Shown: positions 34,801 through 43,010 of the stretch, piece by piece | Layout: the number at the start of each line of letters is the position of its first letter | How positions within the stretch are numbered: position 1 is the stretch's first letter | Assembly: GCF_913057115.1 (NCBI RefSeq) | Contig: NZ_CAJXNN010000025.1 | Location: forward strand, 1-58,095 | Length of the DNA stretch: 58,095 nucleotides | Source: an uncultured Roseovarius sp. | GTDB lineage: Bacteria; Pseudomonadota; Alphaproteobacteria; Rhodobacterales; Rhodobacteraceae | Direction: 5' to 3' | Notes under the pieces: model-generated | Databases searched by the model: none | What the model was told of the DNA's origin: nothing | What the model saw: only the letters and a program-made list of their open reading frames with translations | Translations under genes and position numbers: made by a program

Positions 34801-36959
34801 TCGTGCGGCTGAATTTCCGGGATAGCTTCGACGAAGGTATCGAGGTTGACCTTAGCCTTGCCAGCGGTCAGATCATCAATGACGGCTTTGGTAACACCGA
34901 AACCATCAGCGGCAGCGGCGCGGTCTGGGAAGTTTACGGCACTTTTGACGATGACCGTTTCACCGGCTCGGATGCGGATGAATCCTGGCGCGATGATGCC
35001 GGCAATGACACGCTCGACGGCGGCGGTGGTTTCGACCGGCTGAGATACGACAGCATGGATTACTGGGCCGGTGTCGACATCGATGCCGTAGCAGGGACGG
35101 TCACGAACCGCGGCAACACCGACGAGGTTGACCAAATCAGCAACTTCGAGTGGTTCCGCGGTTCCGACAACGATGACCGTATTGCCGGCGATGGCGCTGA
35201 TAACCGCCTGCAAGGCGGTGGCGGCAACGACACCCTTATCGGTGGCGGCGGCGATGACACCCTCGAGGGTGGTGGCGGCGAAGACGCCTTCGTTATCGGG
35301 GCCGGTGTCACCACCATCGAGGATTTCGAACTCGGCATCGACAGTTTCGATGTTGTGATCGAGGGTGTATCCGAGGAAGACAGGGACCAAGCGCTGGCCG
35401 GTGCGACGGCTGTGACGGGTGGCGGGGCTGTTGTCGACTTCGGCAATGGCAACACGCTGACCTTCGGCAACCTGACCGAAGCCGAGGTTGCGTCCCTGTC
35501 GCCTGCGCCCCCGCCCCCGCCGGTCACGCCAATCGCATGGACGGTGGGTGACCCGCACCTTCTGACGCTTGACGGTGTCGGTTATGACTTCCACGCCATT
35601 GGTGAATTCGTCCTGCTCAATGGTATCGCGGGCGGTGCCTTCGAGAATTTCGAGATTCAGTCACGCATGGGGCCGGTCATCGACTCCGATGGCAACACCG
35701 TGCCGGGCGTATCGGCCAATGTCGCCGTGGCCGCGCGGCTTGGCGATGGGTCGGCTTTGATGATCGATTCCACCGATTTGGACCCGCTTTCGATTGATGG
35801 CACCGTCCAAACCCTTGCCGATGGTGGTGTACTTGAAGTGGGCAATGATCGCATCTTCCGTGAAGGCGATACCTACACGGTCGTCTTTGCCGGGGCCGAT
35901 GGCACCGTTGGTGAGGGCGACGCCCGGCTTAGTGCGATCGTCCGTGATGGCCGTATGGATATCGGCATCCAGATCAGCGAGGCCATGGCCGGTGAGGTCG
36001 AGGGGCTTCTGGGCGATGGCAATGGCAACCCCGATGACGACATCGCGCGTGCCGACGGTACCGTTCTTGAGCGGCCCTTGGCCTATGACGACCTTTATGG
36101 TGGCTACCGTGACGACTGGCGCGTGGACAGCGAGGCCGAAAGCCTGTTCACCTACGACGCAGGCGAATCGCTGGCCGGGTTCTATGACCCCGCAGCACCG
36201 GCGGATATCCCCGATGTGGGCGATTTTGATCAGGCCGATGTTGATGCCGCGCGCGATGCAGTCACCAATGCAGGCTTGGAACCGGGGACCTTGGCCTTTG
36301 AAAACGCCGTTCTCGACTTCCTGCTGACAAATGACGAGGAGTTCATTGAATCCTCATCACAGGAAACCGCCCCGACCGAGGACAATGCCGGATCGGCCGG
36401 TACCTTGGAGCAGGGTGAAACGCGGGTCACCATCCATGTCAATCTCGAAGACATGGAAGGCGGGGCGCTCGAAGGTGCCGTTGTCAACTTCTCCGCGGGT
36501 GGCGCACCGATTCTTGGCCAGACAGGCAGTGCGGCTGGTGCTTACGAAATCCGGCTCGGCTCGAATTCCGATGCCGGGCGCGTAGACGCGGTGCGAGGTT
36601 TCGAAGACGGCGACGCCGAGATCAACGTGCAAGACGCCTTGAACGTTCTGCGCCTCGCCGTGAACCTCGACCCCTCGTTCGGACCGGCCAACGCCGAGAA
36701 CTTCATCGCCGCCGACATTGACCAAAGCGGCAACGTGAATGTCTCGGATGCATTGGACGTGCTGCGTTTCGCCGTCGGGCTTGAAAGCGAGAATGCCCCG
36801 AAATGGGTGTTCCTCGACAAGGATCAGGACCTCTCAAGCATCGACAAGGACAATGTCACCTTCGATTCCGGTATAGACAGCGGGGCAATCTCGGATGGCC
36901 TCAGCCTCGATATGGCTGGGATCCTTCTGGGCGACCTCGAGGCGCGGCCCGAGGTCTGA
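31818..36959 (+). CDS. Giant RTX-type secreted protein with VWD and C-terminal dockerin-like domain
   Basis: A 1713-residue, very acidic protein without Sec signal, as expected for type I export. Order: an unrecognised N-terminal domain (1-175); three copies of a long module (from about 182, 559 and 861), each with GDDTID-type RTX blocks and the motif pairs EQWMS and RLNFRD; a classic RTX run GGGGNDTLIGGGGDDTLEGG near 1125-1145; a Pro linker; a von Willebrand type D domain from 1239 (WTVGDPHLLTLDGVGYDF); then a beta-rich stretch and a dockerin-like pair with loop Asp1633-Asp1644 (DIDQSGNVNVSD). The tail ends GILLGDLEARPEV. ATG 31818 has GAGGA eight bases upstream. A hairpin terminator follows. 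Role: probable surface or secreted calcium-dependent protein; target unknown. Confidence 0.9.
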   Translation: MPTFSISGFQVTRNASDQIVSVDPVVLNVIAPVGQTTFTYIIDDPATSEFLTEVDIQAGEAFATVSGAGVPGAIASVPEDAIAAFGNVEVDSGASNHLILAFEVLADDGASVDLIFQVGGDPLTYPTTIAQAEALDASITGFSDATGDFGPNTDIPFADLANTSISSSPDNVILGGDFSDSLIGTDQDDYIATGDNAGGSFDSDYVRGSEGDDTIDMTGIETGFVIIDYSALNGSGQAITADLDGTTNSGSVDKGSLGTDQILGAENVLDAGWTSGGLNLVGTEGNDSFSFTIGDEQWMSVVASDGVDSFDVNGAGLLRFDFRDAEEGANVNFATKTIINDGYGNTETISGNNTLWEMQGSRFDDTFTGSGNNESYRAWGGDNTINGGGGFDRLRYDRGMILSVDADLERGTTEGLSVVGGFDHNDFASTFETFSDTISGIEWLRGSGGNDRLAGQAGVDNRFEGDGSGPYAGMDVFVYRGGNDTITDFNPLQDTLVIDLPGVDLAALETIEPVEVQGGIMADFGSNNTLTLLGVSIDSEINVQVNAGLNEIMGTDGNDTLNGTAGDDLIKTGDNAGGSTGYDSVVGSAGDDTIDTTGIKTGYVVLDYGAGGGNGTPVDVVIDGSSNTGSVDKGGLGIDTLRGIVNPLDAGARTGGLGIHGTDGNDSFDIRLTSSYNEFYYGQQWINIRGGDGVDSYQLEGTGTVRLDFRDATQGINIDLTQSTGQILDDGFGNTETIGGINPVAQIQGSSHDDTFMGGINSETYRDFGGNDDLDGGGGSNDSLRYDRDVIQSVNINGDTGVATGTLTGGGTFTDTIANFEDFRGSYGNDEIKLEDFSAFGRLSADGSDGDDTLTGSNGSDTLTGGRGNDELNLVGAGGGNGGADMVFGSQGNDRIDFSGSDLDYVTLDYSGMEDPVSVTLNGDANTGSVNKGAMGTDTLVGIATPLNAGWTVGGLDLRGTFGDDDFDLTLADEQWMSLTSGDGTDSFTINGDGFVRLNFRDSFDEGIEVDLSLASGQIINDGFGNTETISGSGAVWEVYGTFDDDRFTGSDADESWRDDAGNDTLDGGGGFDRLRYDSMDYWAGVDIDAVAGTVTNRGNTDEVDQISNFEWFRGSDNDDRIAGDGADNRLQGGGGNDTLIGGGGDDTLEGGGGEDAFVIGAGVTTIEDFELGIDSFDVVIEGVSEEDRDQALAGATAVTGGGAVVDFGNGNTLTFGNLTEAEVASLSPAPPPPPVTPIAWTVGDPHLLTLDGVGYDFHAIGEFVLLNGIAGGAFENFEIQSRMGPVIDSDGNTVPGVSANVAVAARLGDGSALMIDSTDLDPLSIDGTVQTLADGGVLEVGNDRIFREGDTYTVVFAGADGTVGEGDARLSAIVRDGRMDIGIQISEAMAGEVEGLLGDGNGNPDDDIARADGTVLERPLAYDDLYGGYRDDWRVDSEAESLFTYDAGESLAGFYDPAAPADIPDVGDFDQADVDAARDAVTNAGLEPGTLAFENAVLDFLLTNDEEFIESSSQETAPTEDNAGSAGTLEQGETRVTIHVNLEDMEGGALEGAVVNFSAGGAPILGQTGSAAGAYEIRLGSNSDAGRVDAVRGFEDGDAEINVQDALNVLRLAVNLDPSFGPANAENFIAADIDQSGNVNVSDALDVLRFAVGLESENAPKWVFLDKDQDLSSIDKDNVTFDSGIDSGAISDGLSLDMAGILLGDLEARPEV
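32361..35180 (+). repeat. Triplicated coding module inside the RTX/VWD gene
   Basis: Three related coding blocks begin near 32361, 33492 and 34398. Shared landmarks are TGDNAGG or GAGGGNGG, NTGSVxKG (x = D or N; NSGSVDKG in the first copy), NAGW or DAGW, and GNTETI followed by RLRYD or SLRYD. The copies are diverged, so the duplication is old. Confidence 0.75.
36579..36800 (+). other. Dockerin-like domain of the RTX/VWD protein
   Basis: Two repeats: a degenerate first loop (EDGDAEINVQDALNVLRLAV) and a canonical calcium loop DIDQSGNVNVSD followed by ALDVLRFAVGL, with PSFGPA between them. This is the F-hand pattern of type I dockerins; the same arrangement occurs in two other proteins of the locus. 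Confidence 0.82.
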
Positions 36960-36979
36960 GCCACCGCAACTTGACACCT

Positions 36980-37011
36980 TGACACGCCCCCCTCGCTTTG
37001 GGGGCGTGTCA
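36980..37011 (+). terminator. Hairpin after the RTX/VWD gene
   Basis: Stem GACACGCCCCC (36981-36991) with GGGGGCGTGTC (37000-37010), loop of 8, no long T-run; likely terminator or mRNA end. Confidence 0.75.
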
Positions 37012-37145
37012 GCTCGGGGATGGTGCGTCGCCCTCCCCCTCACGAGGCGAAGCTATGCCAACAAGACTACCCAGGATTGTCCAAAGATCGCCGCAGTTCG
37101 TCCATAGCCTTCGGTATCAGTACGATTTGAACCACAGGTTGCACC

Positions 37146-38771
37146 ATGCTTACCCAGAACGAACAGCTTTTTCTTGAACTCGTGAACGCAGCGCGGCTTG
37201 ACCCCAGGGGCGAAGCCGAACGACAAGGTATCGCCCTGAACGAAGGTCTGGACGCAGGCACCATCCCGGATACGCCAGTGCAACCGCTGGCGGCCAATGT
37301 CCAAATACAAGAGGCCGCTGCCGGACACAGCCAATGGATGCTTGATACCGATACGTTTTCGCATACGGGCGCAGGCGGCAGCACTCCGGGTGAGCGGATG
37401 AGCGCAGCGGGCTACCCGTTCGAGGGGGCTTCCGGATGGGGCGAGAACATCGCGCTTTGGCGCACCACCGGCACGGTCGATTTGCAGGCTGCGATCACCC
37501 AGCATCACGACATGCTGTATGAGAGCCCCGGGCACCGTGAAAACCTGTTCAGATCCTATTTCCGGGAAACAGGTATCTCACAGCAAAGGGGGGAGTTCGA
37601 ACCCGGCTGGGATGCGTCGATGCTGACCCACAAGTTCGGGCTTTCCGGAAGCAAGGTCTTCCTGACCGGAGTGATCTTCGATGACAGCGATGCAAACAAT
37701 GCCTATTCGATTGGCGAAGGCCTGGGCGATTTCCAGGTCGCTACGGAAAGCACGGCCACAATGACCTGGGCGGCCGGAGGCTACAGCCTTGGCATTGACA
37801 GCAACCCGGCAGTGCGTGTGACCTTGGGACAAGGCGAAACCGCGATGGATGTCATCGTCGACCTGTCCGGAGACAACGTCAAGCTGGACCTACTGAATGG
37901 CACACGCATCCTGACATCTGGCGACGTCACCCTTGCCGATGGCGCGCGTGACGTCGAAATGCTGGGCGCGGTCGACAACACGATCATCGGCAATGCCTTG
38001 GACAATCGCTTCTACATAGGGCACGGAGACAACACCTTGATGGGGGGTAACGGGCTGGATCGCGCCGTTTTCACCGGCCTGCGCTCTGATTATATAATTA
38101 CCGAAAACCCTAACGGCAGCATGACCGTCGCCGATCAACGTTCAGACCCTGACAGTGACGGAACCAACACGTTGAGCGAAGTCGAATATCTTGTCTTTTC
38201 CGACACGATCCTGGATTTGCAAGAGCAACCTGACGGGATCACGATAAGCGGTCAATTGACCTCGACCCACGGCATGAGCATCGGCGACACCGCGCTACGT
38301 TTCAGCTTGACCGACGGCACCGAGCGCATGCTTTCAACAGATGAGACAGGCGGTTTTTCACTAATACTTCCAGACGGGCAAGAAGGTCATCTCAGCATGG
38401 CCCAAGGTGCGGTTGCCAATAGCCAACCCGGTGTTACCGATGCCCTCGACATCCTGCGCCTCGCGGTTGGTCTCACCCCGAGTTTTGGTCCGGCTACACC
38501 TCACGATATGATTGCGGCAGACGTGGATTTTTCGGGGGATATCAAGGTTGATGACGCACTCAACACATTGCGCGCGGCTGTTGGCCTTGAAACCGGCTCT
38601 GCGTCTCCCGGGGCCTATGTTCTGCTGGATCCGGAGCAATCGTTGACTACGGTGACTGTCGACAACGTGTCCTACAGCCGGGGTATGAGTGTCACACATG
38701 ACCACGCGGGCAGCCAGCTTGACCTTGATGTGATTACACTGGGCGATTTGGGTGCCCTGAACGCCGTCTGA
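37146..38771 (+). CDS. CAP-domain secreted protein with RTX-like and dockerin-like parts
   Basis: A 541-residue acidic protein with no Sec signal. Residues 1-175 are a CAP/SCP domain: LFLELVNAARLDPRGEA, GHSQWMLDTDTFSHTG, SGWGENIAL and ESPGHRENLFR. Next is a diverged RTX-like region (NTIIGNALDNRFYIGHGDNTLMGGNGLDRAVF), an Ig-like stretch near 360-415, and a dockerin-like pair whose second loop is Asp459-Asp470 (DVDFSGDIKVDD). The tail YVLLDPEQ to VITLGDLGALNAV matches the RTX/VWD protein end. CAP proteins include adhesins, toxins and sterol binders; activity here is unknown. Export by the downstream type I system is inferred. Confidence 0.87.
   Translation: MLTQNEQLFLELVNAARLDPRGEAERQGIALNEGLDAGTIPDTPVQPLAANVQIQEAAAGHSQWMLDTDTFSHTGAGGSTPGERMSAAGYPFEGASGWGENIALWRTTGTVDLQAAITQHHDMLYESPGHRENLFRSYFRETGISQQRGEFEPGWDASMLTHKFGLSGSKVFLTGVIFDDSDANNAYSIGEGLGDFQVATESTATMTWAAGGYSLGIDSNPAVRVTLGQGETAMDVIVDLSGDNVKLDLLNGTRILTSGDVTLADGARDVEMLGAVDNTIIGNALDNRFYIGHGDNTLMGGNGLDRAVFTGLRSDYIITENPNGSMTVADQRSDPDSDGTNTLSEVEYLVFSDTILDLQEQPDGITISGQLTSTHGMSIGDTALRFSLTDGTERMLSTDETGGFSLILPDGQEGHLSMAQGAVANSQPGVTDALDILRLAVGLTPSFGPATPHDMIAADVDFSGDIKVDDALNTLRAAVGLETGSASPGAYVLLDPEQSLTTVTVDNVSYSRGMSVTHDHAGSQLDLDVITLGDLGALNAV
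38409..38597 (+). other. Dockerin-like domain of the CAP protein
   Basis: The first repeat has lost its calcium ligands (NSQPGVTDALDILRLAVGL); the second is canonical (DVDFSGDIKVDDALNTLRAAVGL). The linker PSFGPA is identical to that of the RTX/VWD protein. Confidence 0.8.
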
Positions 38772-39033
38772 ATCGCCGGCCATCTCTGCCCCCTGCCTCG
38801 GGCAATCTTGGGACATGTCTGCCGATCCCGTTTTGTGTGCAGGCCTAGAACATCTATCGGACCCAAACTCAACTTCAACCAGAGAGCGAACTCCTCTCTT
38901 GGCGACTCACATGTTCAACTTCCATGTCATGATGCCACAAAACAGGGAAAATTCGATTTTTCCCTTGCATACTTGCTGCAATGGCAGGCAAATTGCCATC
39001 CAAGTGTATCGCCATTAAGTTGAAGAGGCTGCT

Positions 39034-42000
39034 GTGCAGAAACGTTATTTCCAAACCGATTCCAGTAATTCCAACATCAAGACCGAGGCTGATCGCAGCG
39101 CTTATGTCCGAGAATGGATCGCGCGCCGCCTCACGGCGGGCAAGACGGCCAGCGCCGCCTTTGTAGGGACTGTCCTGACGCTTCCGGCCTTGGCCGCTGC
39201 GCAAGTCCGTGAAGGGTTTGTCAATGCGTCGGACATTCAAGGTGTCCAAAATGTCGAGGTCTTGGCAGATGGCTCTGCCCAGATGCAAATGGCGAACGGC
39301 ACCAGCATTGCAGTCCCCGCACAAGAACTTCAAATCGCGGCCAACGGGCAGGTTATGGTCAGTGCGCGTGTCGCTGAGATCGCGGCCGAGGTTATGGCCG
39401 CGAGTGCGGGCGGCGCCGGCCTTGGCGCCGGGGCCATCGCGGCTGGTGGTGCGGCCGCAGCCGCGGCGACGGCTGCCGCTTTTGGTGACAGCGGCGACGA
39501 TGGCGGCACTCCTGCACCCACGATCAACGCTGCGGTTCTTTCGGCAAATGGCGGTCTCACCAATGAGAACACCGGGCTTGATGTGCCCGAAGGCACCTCC
39601 AGTATAGACGTCACTGTTACAGACTCGGACGGTGGCGAGACGACCACGACGGTTACGCCTGATGCCGAGGGCAATTGGGTGTTGCCGGAACCAGAGGGCG
39701 GCTTTCCGGAAGGTGACGTTTCGATCACTGTGACCACATTTGACGAAGACGGCGAAGAAACCGGAAGTGAAACGGAAGACGTCATCATTGACACCATTCC
39801 ACCCGCCATTGCGGTCACCGACACGGGCGTCGGCGAAGATGGTGTTCTCAATATCGCCGAACTGAACGAAGGTATCACGATCAGCGGCACGACCGATGCC
39901 GAGGACGGGCAGGAAGTGACCGTCAGCGTCAAGAATGCCGACGGGGACGAACATGTCGCCACGGCCACCGCAAGAGGCGGTGAATGGAGCGTCGATATTT
40001 CCTCGGATGATCTTGGAGGGGTGGCTGACACCGACGGTCAGACCATCGATATTGAAGCGGATGTTGAGGATGCGGCGGGCAACCCTGCTGAGGCGACCAG
40101 CAGCTTCACGACCGACCTTTCCGGGCCGGAGATTACCATCGACACGATTTCCGGCGATGACCAGGTTGGCCTGCTTGATGTGGGCGATAGTGAGGGCCTG
40201 ACCGTCACCGGCACAACCGACGCCGCCGTTGGTCAAGCCGTGACGCTGACTTTCAATGGTGAGGAGTTCACAGGCGAGGTTGTCAGCAACGGTCTGCCCG
40301 GTGGCTTTTCCACTTGGGAAGTCACCGTACCGCAATCGGCTTTGCAGGCCTTGCAGGATGCTGCGGGCGAAGATGAAGTGCTTGAAGGCATCGAAGTCAG
40401 CGCAACGGTCAACGACGCGGCTGGCAACCCTGCCCCGACCCCGGCAACCACCACGATTGACGCCGATTTCAGCGGACCGTCCATCGCCATCGACACCATC
40501 GCCGGGGATGATGTGATCAACAGCGATGAATCTGGCTCTGATGTCACGATTTCCGGTGTCACGAACAACGTCGGCGAAGGCCAGACCGTCAGCGTCACGG
40601 TCAACGGCAGCGCGCTGGCCGAGGTGCAGACCCAAGCCGATGGAAGCTGGGAAGCGACCCTGCCACAGGCCGACGCCGCCGCCTTGCCCGAAGATAGCGA
40701 GATCGAGGTAACAGCCGCCGTCAGCGATGCCGACGGCATTCCGGCGAATGCCAGCTCCGAAATCACCGCTGATTTCACGGCCCCCAGTGTCAGCATCGAC
40801 ACAATCTCTGATGACGACATTATCAACATCGCCGACAGCGAACAGGCCCTCACCATCTCCGGCACCTCTACCGGCGCCGAAGAAGGCCAAATGGTTGAAA
40901 TCGGCCTGCCCGGTCTTGACGCCCAGATGGCCGAGGTCGGCAGCGATGGGACTTGGTCGCTCGAACTAACGCCTGCACAGACCACGCAATTGGTGCAAGG
41001 TCAGGATGGGGCAAGCCTCGACATCACGGCCAACCTTGCCGACGCGGCGGGCAACCCCGCTCCCGAGGCCACGCGCAGTGTCGATGTGGATACAACTGCC
41101 CCAAGCATTGTGATCACCACACCAGTTGACGCCGACGGAACAATCAACATCTCGGAAAGCGGTTCGGACCTTACGGTCAACGGTACGGCAGACGGTACCG
41201 ACAGCGTGACTGTCACCGTCAACGGCACGGAAGTGGCCACCGCCACGGTAACCGGCTCCGACTGGTCGGTTGATATCCCCTCGTCCACGCTGCAAGCGGT
41301 GAGCGATGGCGACACCATCCAAATCACAGCCGAAGGATCGGACGACGCCGGGAACACCGGCTCTGATGAAGCCACTCTAGACACGGATTACACCGCACCC
41401 AGCGTAGCCATCACCGAGGTCTCGACCGAGGACACGCTTACCCTCGATGAATTGGCCGACGGCATGACCATCTCCGGCACCGCCAGCGAGGAAACCGTTG
41501 GCAGTAACGTCACGGTCACCCTTGATGGCACGGATTTCACGGCTGAGGTGCAGGACGGCGGAACCTGGACACTCACTTTGGACGACACGGATCTTTCGGG
41601 GCTCGCCGACGAGACCGATTTTGACCTGAGCGCGACGGTTAGCGATGACGCCGAAAATACCTCGGCCCCCGCCACCTTTACCATCACCACAGATTTCCGC
41701 CCCATCATCACCATCGACCCGATCGGTGTGGACGGCGCGGTGGACCTCTCGGATCTCGGGACGCCGGAGATCACAGGCACAGCTCTCGGGGTTGAGGCCG
41801 GGCGGGATGTCACCATTGTGGGCACCGATGCAAGTGGTGAAATCCTGAACGCGACAGCCGAAGTTCAGGCCGATGGCACATGGGCCTTGACCGTGCCGCA
41901 AGCCACGCTTGACGCATTGGACGCGGGCGAAACGGTGAGCGTCACGGCCAATGCCAGCAATGCCGCCGGGCGTGATGCGGCGGAGGTTTCGACCGATGTG

Positions 42001-42900
42001 GAGGTTTACCTTGCCTCGGCCTTCAGCGCGTTTAACGCCGTCGAAGACGGCTCAACCCTGTCGGTTGCCGTGCTTGCAAATGAAAGTCTGGATGCAACGG
42101 ATGGCGTGCAAACGACGATAACATTTGACCCGGCGCATGCCACCTATGTATCGGGAAGCGACAGCAACGAGCTGGATCTTTTCCTCGTCAATGACACCGA
42201 TGCAAACACAGGCAGCGTCGTTGTGAGCGGCGGCACTCTCAGCACCCAATTGCCTGAAGGCGAATTGATGTATCAATTCGACATGACCGATCAGGGCTCT
42301 GGGCCAATCACGCTGACCTTCACCGATGATGTGCAAGGCGGCCAAACCGAGCTTCAAATCGGGACATCCGGCGCCGACACCCTGACAGCGAGCAACTTTG
42401 ACTCGGTTCTTCAGGGCAAGGACGGTGACGATACGCTGGATGTGTCCGCAACCGGAGCGAATGTCGTTGTCTTCAATGCCGATCAAGCCACGAATGGCAC
42501 CGATACAATCACCGGCTTCACCACCGGCGTCACCTTCCAAAGCGATATCATCGCATTTTCCGACCCAGTGGACCTGCGCGGCGAAGGAGACGTGGTGCAA
42601 GGGCTTTCCGAAGGCGGTGCGCTTGATGCAGACGCAGGCTTCGTGATCTTCACCACGGCCTTGGACGACACCGACGCGGCGACCCTGGAGGCTGCCTTCG
42701 AAGGACTGACGGGCGAAGCCGCGGGCGATATCGTCTACTTCCTCGCGGGCGACGGCGAAGATGCGGCGCTCGTGCGGACCGAAACAAACGGCACCGATGA
42801 CGCCTCGGTCGAGGTTATGGCACAGTTCGAGGGTATCGGCGATCTTGCCGAGCTTAACCCCGAAAACGTTATCCTGGCCGATCCGGCCATGAACGCGTGA
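39034..42900 (+). CDS. Bap-like adhesin with Ig-like repeats, a cohesin-like domain and RTX-type C-terminus
   Basis: A 1288-residue acidic protein. The N-terminus resembles BapA-prefix regions: a hydrophobic stretch (FVGTVLTLPALAAA), then VLADGSAQMQMANGTSIAVPA and an Ala/Gly-rich hinge. About eight Ig-like repeats follow (residues 160-985), with recurring starts such as ITIDTISGDD and endings like DAAGNPA. Residues 990-1109 look like a cohesin: STLSVAVL, TTITFDPAHATYVSG, GSVVVSGG, GELMYQFDM, GPITLTF. The C-terminus has DTLDVS and a type I signal-like tail. The start is GTG 39034 with GAAGAGG upstream. Proposed role: surface scaffold that holds the dockerin-bearing proteins; inference. Confidence 0.87.
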   Translation: MQKRYFQTDSSNSNIKTEADRSAYVREWIARRLTAGKTASAAFVGTVLTLPALAAAQVREGFVNASDIQGVQNVEVLADGSAQMQMANGTSIAVPAQELQIAANGQVMVSARVAEIAAEVMAASAGGAGLGAGAIAAGGAAAAAATAAAFGDSGDDGGTPAPTINAAVLSANGGLTNENTGLDVPEGTSSIDVTVTDSDGGETTTTVTPDAEGNWVLPEPEGGFPEGDVSITVTTFDEDGEETGSETEDVIIDTIPPAIAVTDTGVGEDGVLNIAELNEGITISGTTDAEDGQEVTVSVKNADGDEHVATATARGGEWSVDISSDDLGGVADTDGQTIDIEADVEDAAGNPAEATSSFTTDLSGPEITIDTISGDDQVGLLDVGDSEGLTVTGTTDAAVGQAVTLTFNGEEFTGEVVSNGLPGGFSTWEVTVPQSALQALQDAAGEDEVLEGIEVSATVNDAAGNPAPTPATTTIDADFSGPSIAIDTIAGDDVINSDESGSDVTISGVTNNVGEGQTVSVTVNGSALAEVQTQADGSWEATLPQADAAALPEDSEIEVTAAVSDADGIPANASSEITADFTAPSVSIDTISDDDIINIADSEQALTISGTSTGAEEGQMVEIGLPGLDAQMAEVGSDGTWSLELTPAQTTQLVQGQDGASLDITANLADAAGNPAPEATRSVDVDTTAPSIVITTPVDADGTINISESGSDLTVNGTADGTDSVTVTVNGTEVATATVTGSDWSVDIPSSTLQAVSDGDTIQITAEGSDDAGNTGSDEATLDTDYTAPSVAITEVSTEDTLTLDELADGMTISGTASEETVGSNVTVTLDGTDFTAEVQDGGTWTLTLDDTDLSGLADETDFDLSATVSDDAENTSAPATFTITTDFRPIITIDPIGVDGAVDLSDLGTPEITGTALGVEAGRDVTIVGTDASGEILNATAEVQADGTWALTVPQATLDALDAGETVSVTANASNAAGRDAAEVSTDVEVYLASAFSAFNAVEDGSTLSVAVLANESLDATDGVQTTITFDPAHATYVSGSDSNELDLFLVNDTDANTGSVVVSGGTLSTQLPEGELMYQFDMTDQGSGPITLTFTDDVQGGQTELQIGTSGADTLTASNFDSVLQGKDGDDTLDVSATGANVVVFNADQATNGTDTITGFTTGVTFQSDIIAFSDPVDLRGEGDVVQGLSEGGALDADAGFVIFTTALDDTDAATLEAAFEGLTGEAAGDIVYFLAGDGEDAALVRTETNGTDDASVEVMAQFEGIGDLAELNPENVILADPAMNA
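42001..42360 (+). other. Cohesin-like domain
   Basis: Residues 990-1109 of the Bap-like protein. The strand order and the landmarks FDP (after TTIT), GSV, GEL and the final GPITLTF follow the cohesin consensus. It differs clearly from the Ig-like repeats before it. Other possibility: a divergent beta-sandwich of unknown function. Confidence 0.65.
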
Positions 42901-42926
42901 TCGTCTTTTGACACGGTCACAAAAGC

Positions 42927-42955
42927 GCGGGCTGGATGCATATGCACCGGCCCGC
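42927..42955 (+). terminator. Hairpin after the Bap-like gene
   Basis: GCGGGCTGG/CCGGCCCGC arms enclosing the palindrome TGCATATGCA; short distance to sapC, so it may only attenuate read-through. Confidence 0.7.
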
Positions 42956-43010
42956 AAAACCGTTTGAGCTCAATACTGTCCTAGGTAGCCCTTGAAGACA
43001 CTTCTCCCGC

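Noticed and set aside
38772..39033. Short plus-strand frames between the CAP and Bap-like genes
   Set aside because: Frames of about 70 codons with no recognisable pattern; an ATGGCA/TGCCAT inverted repeat near 38981-38999 may be regulatory but is weak.
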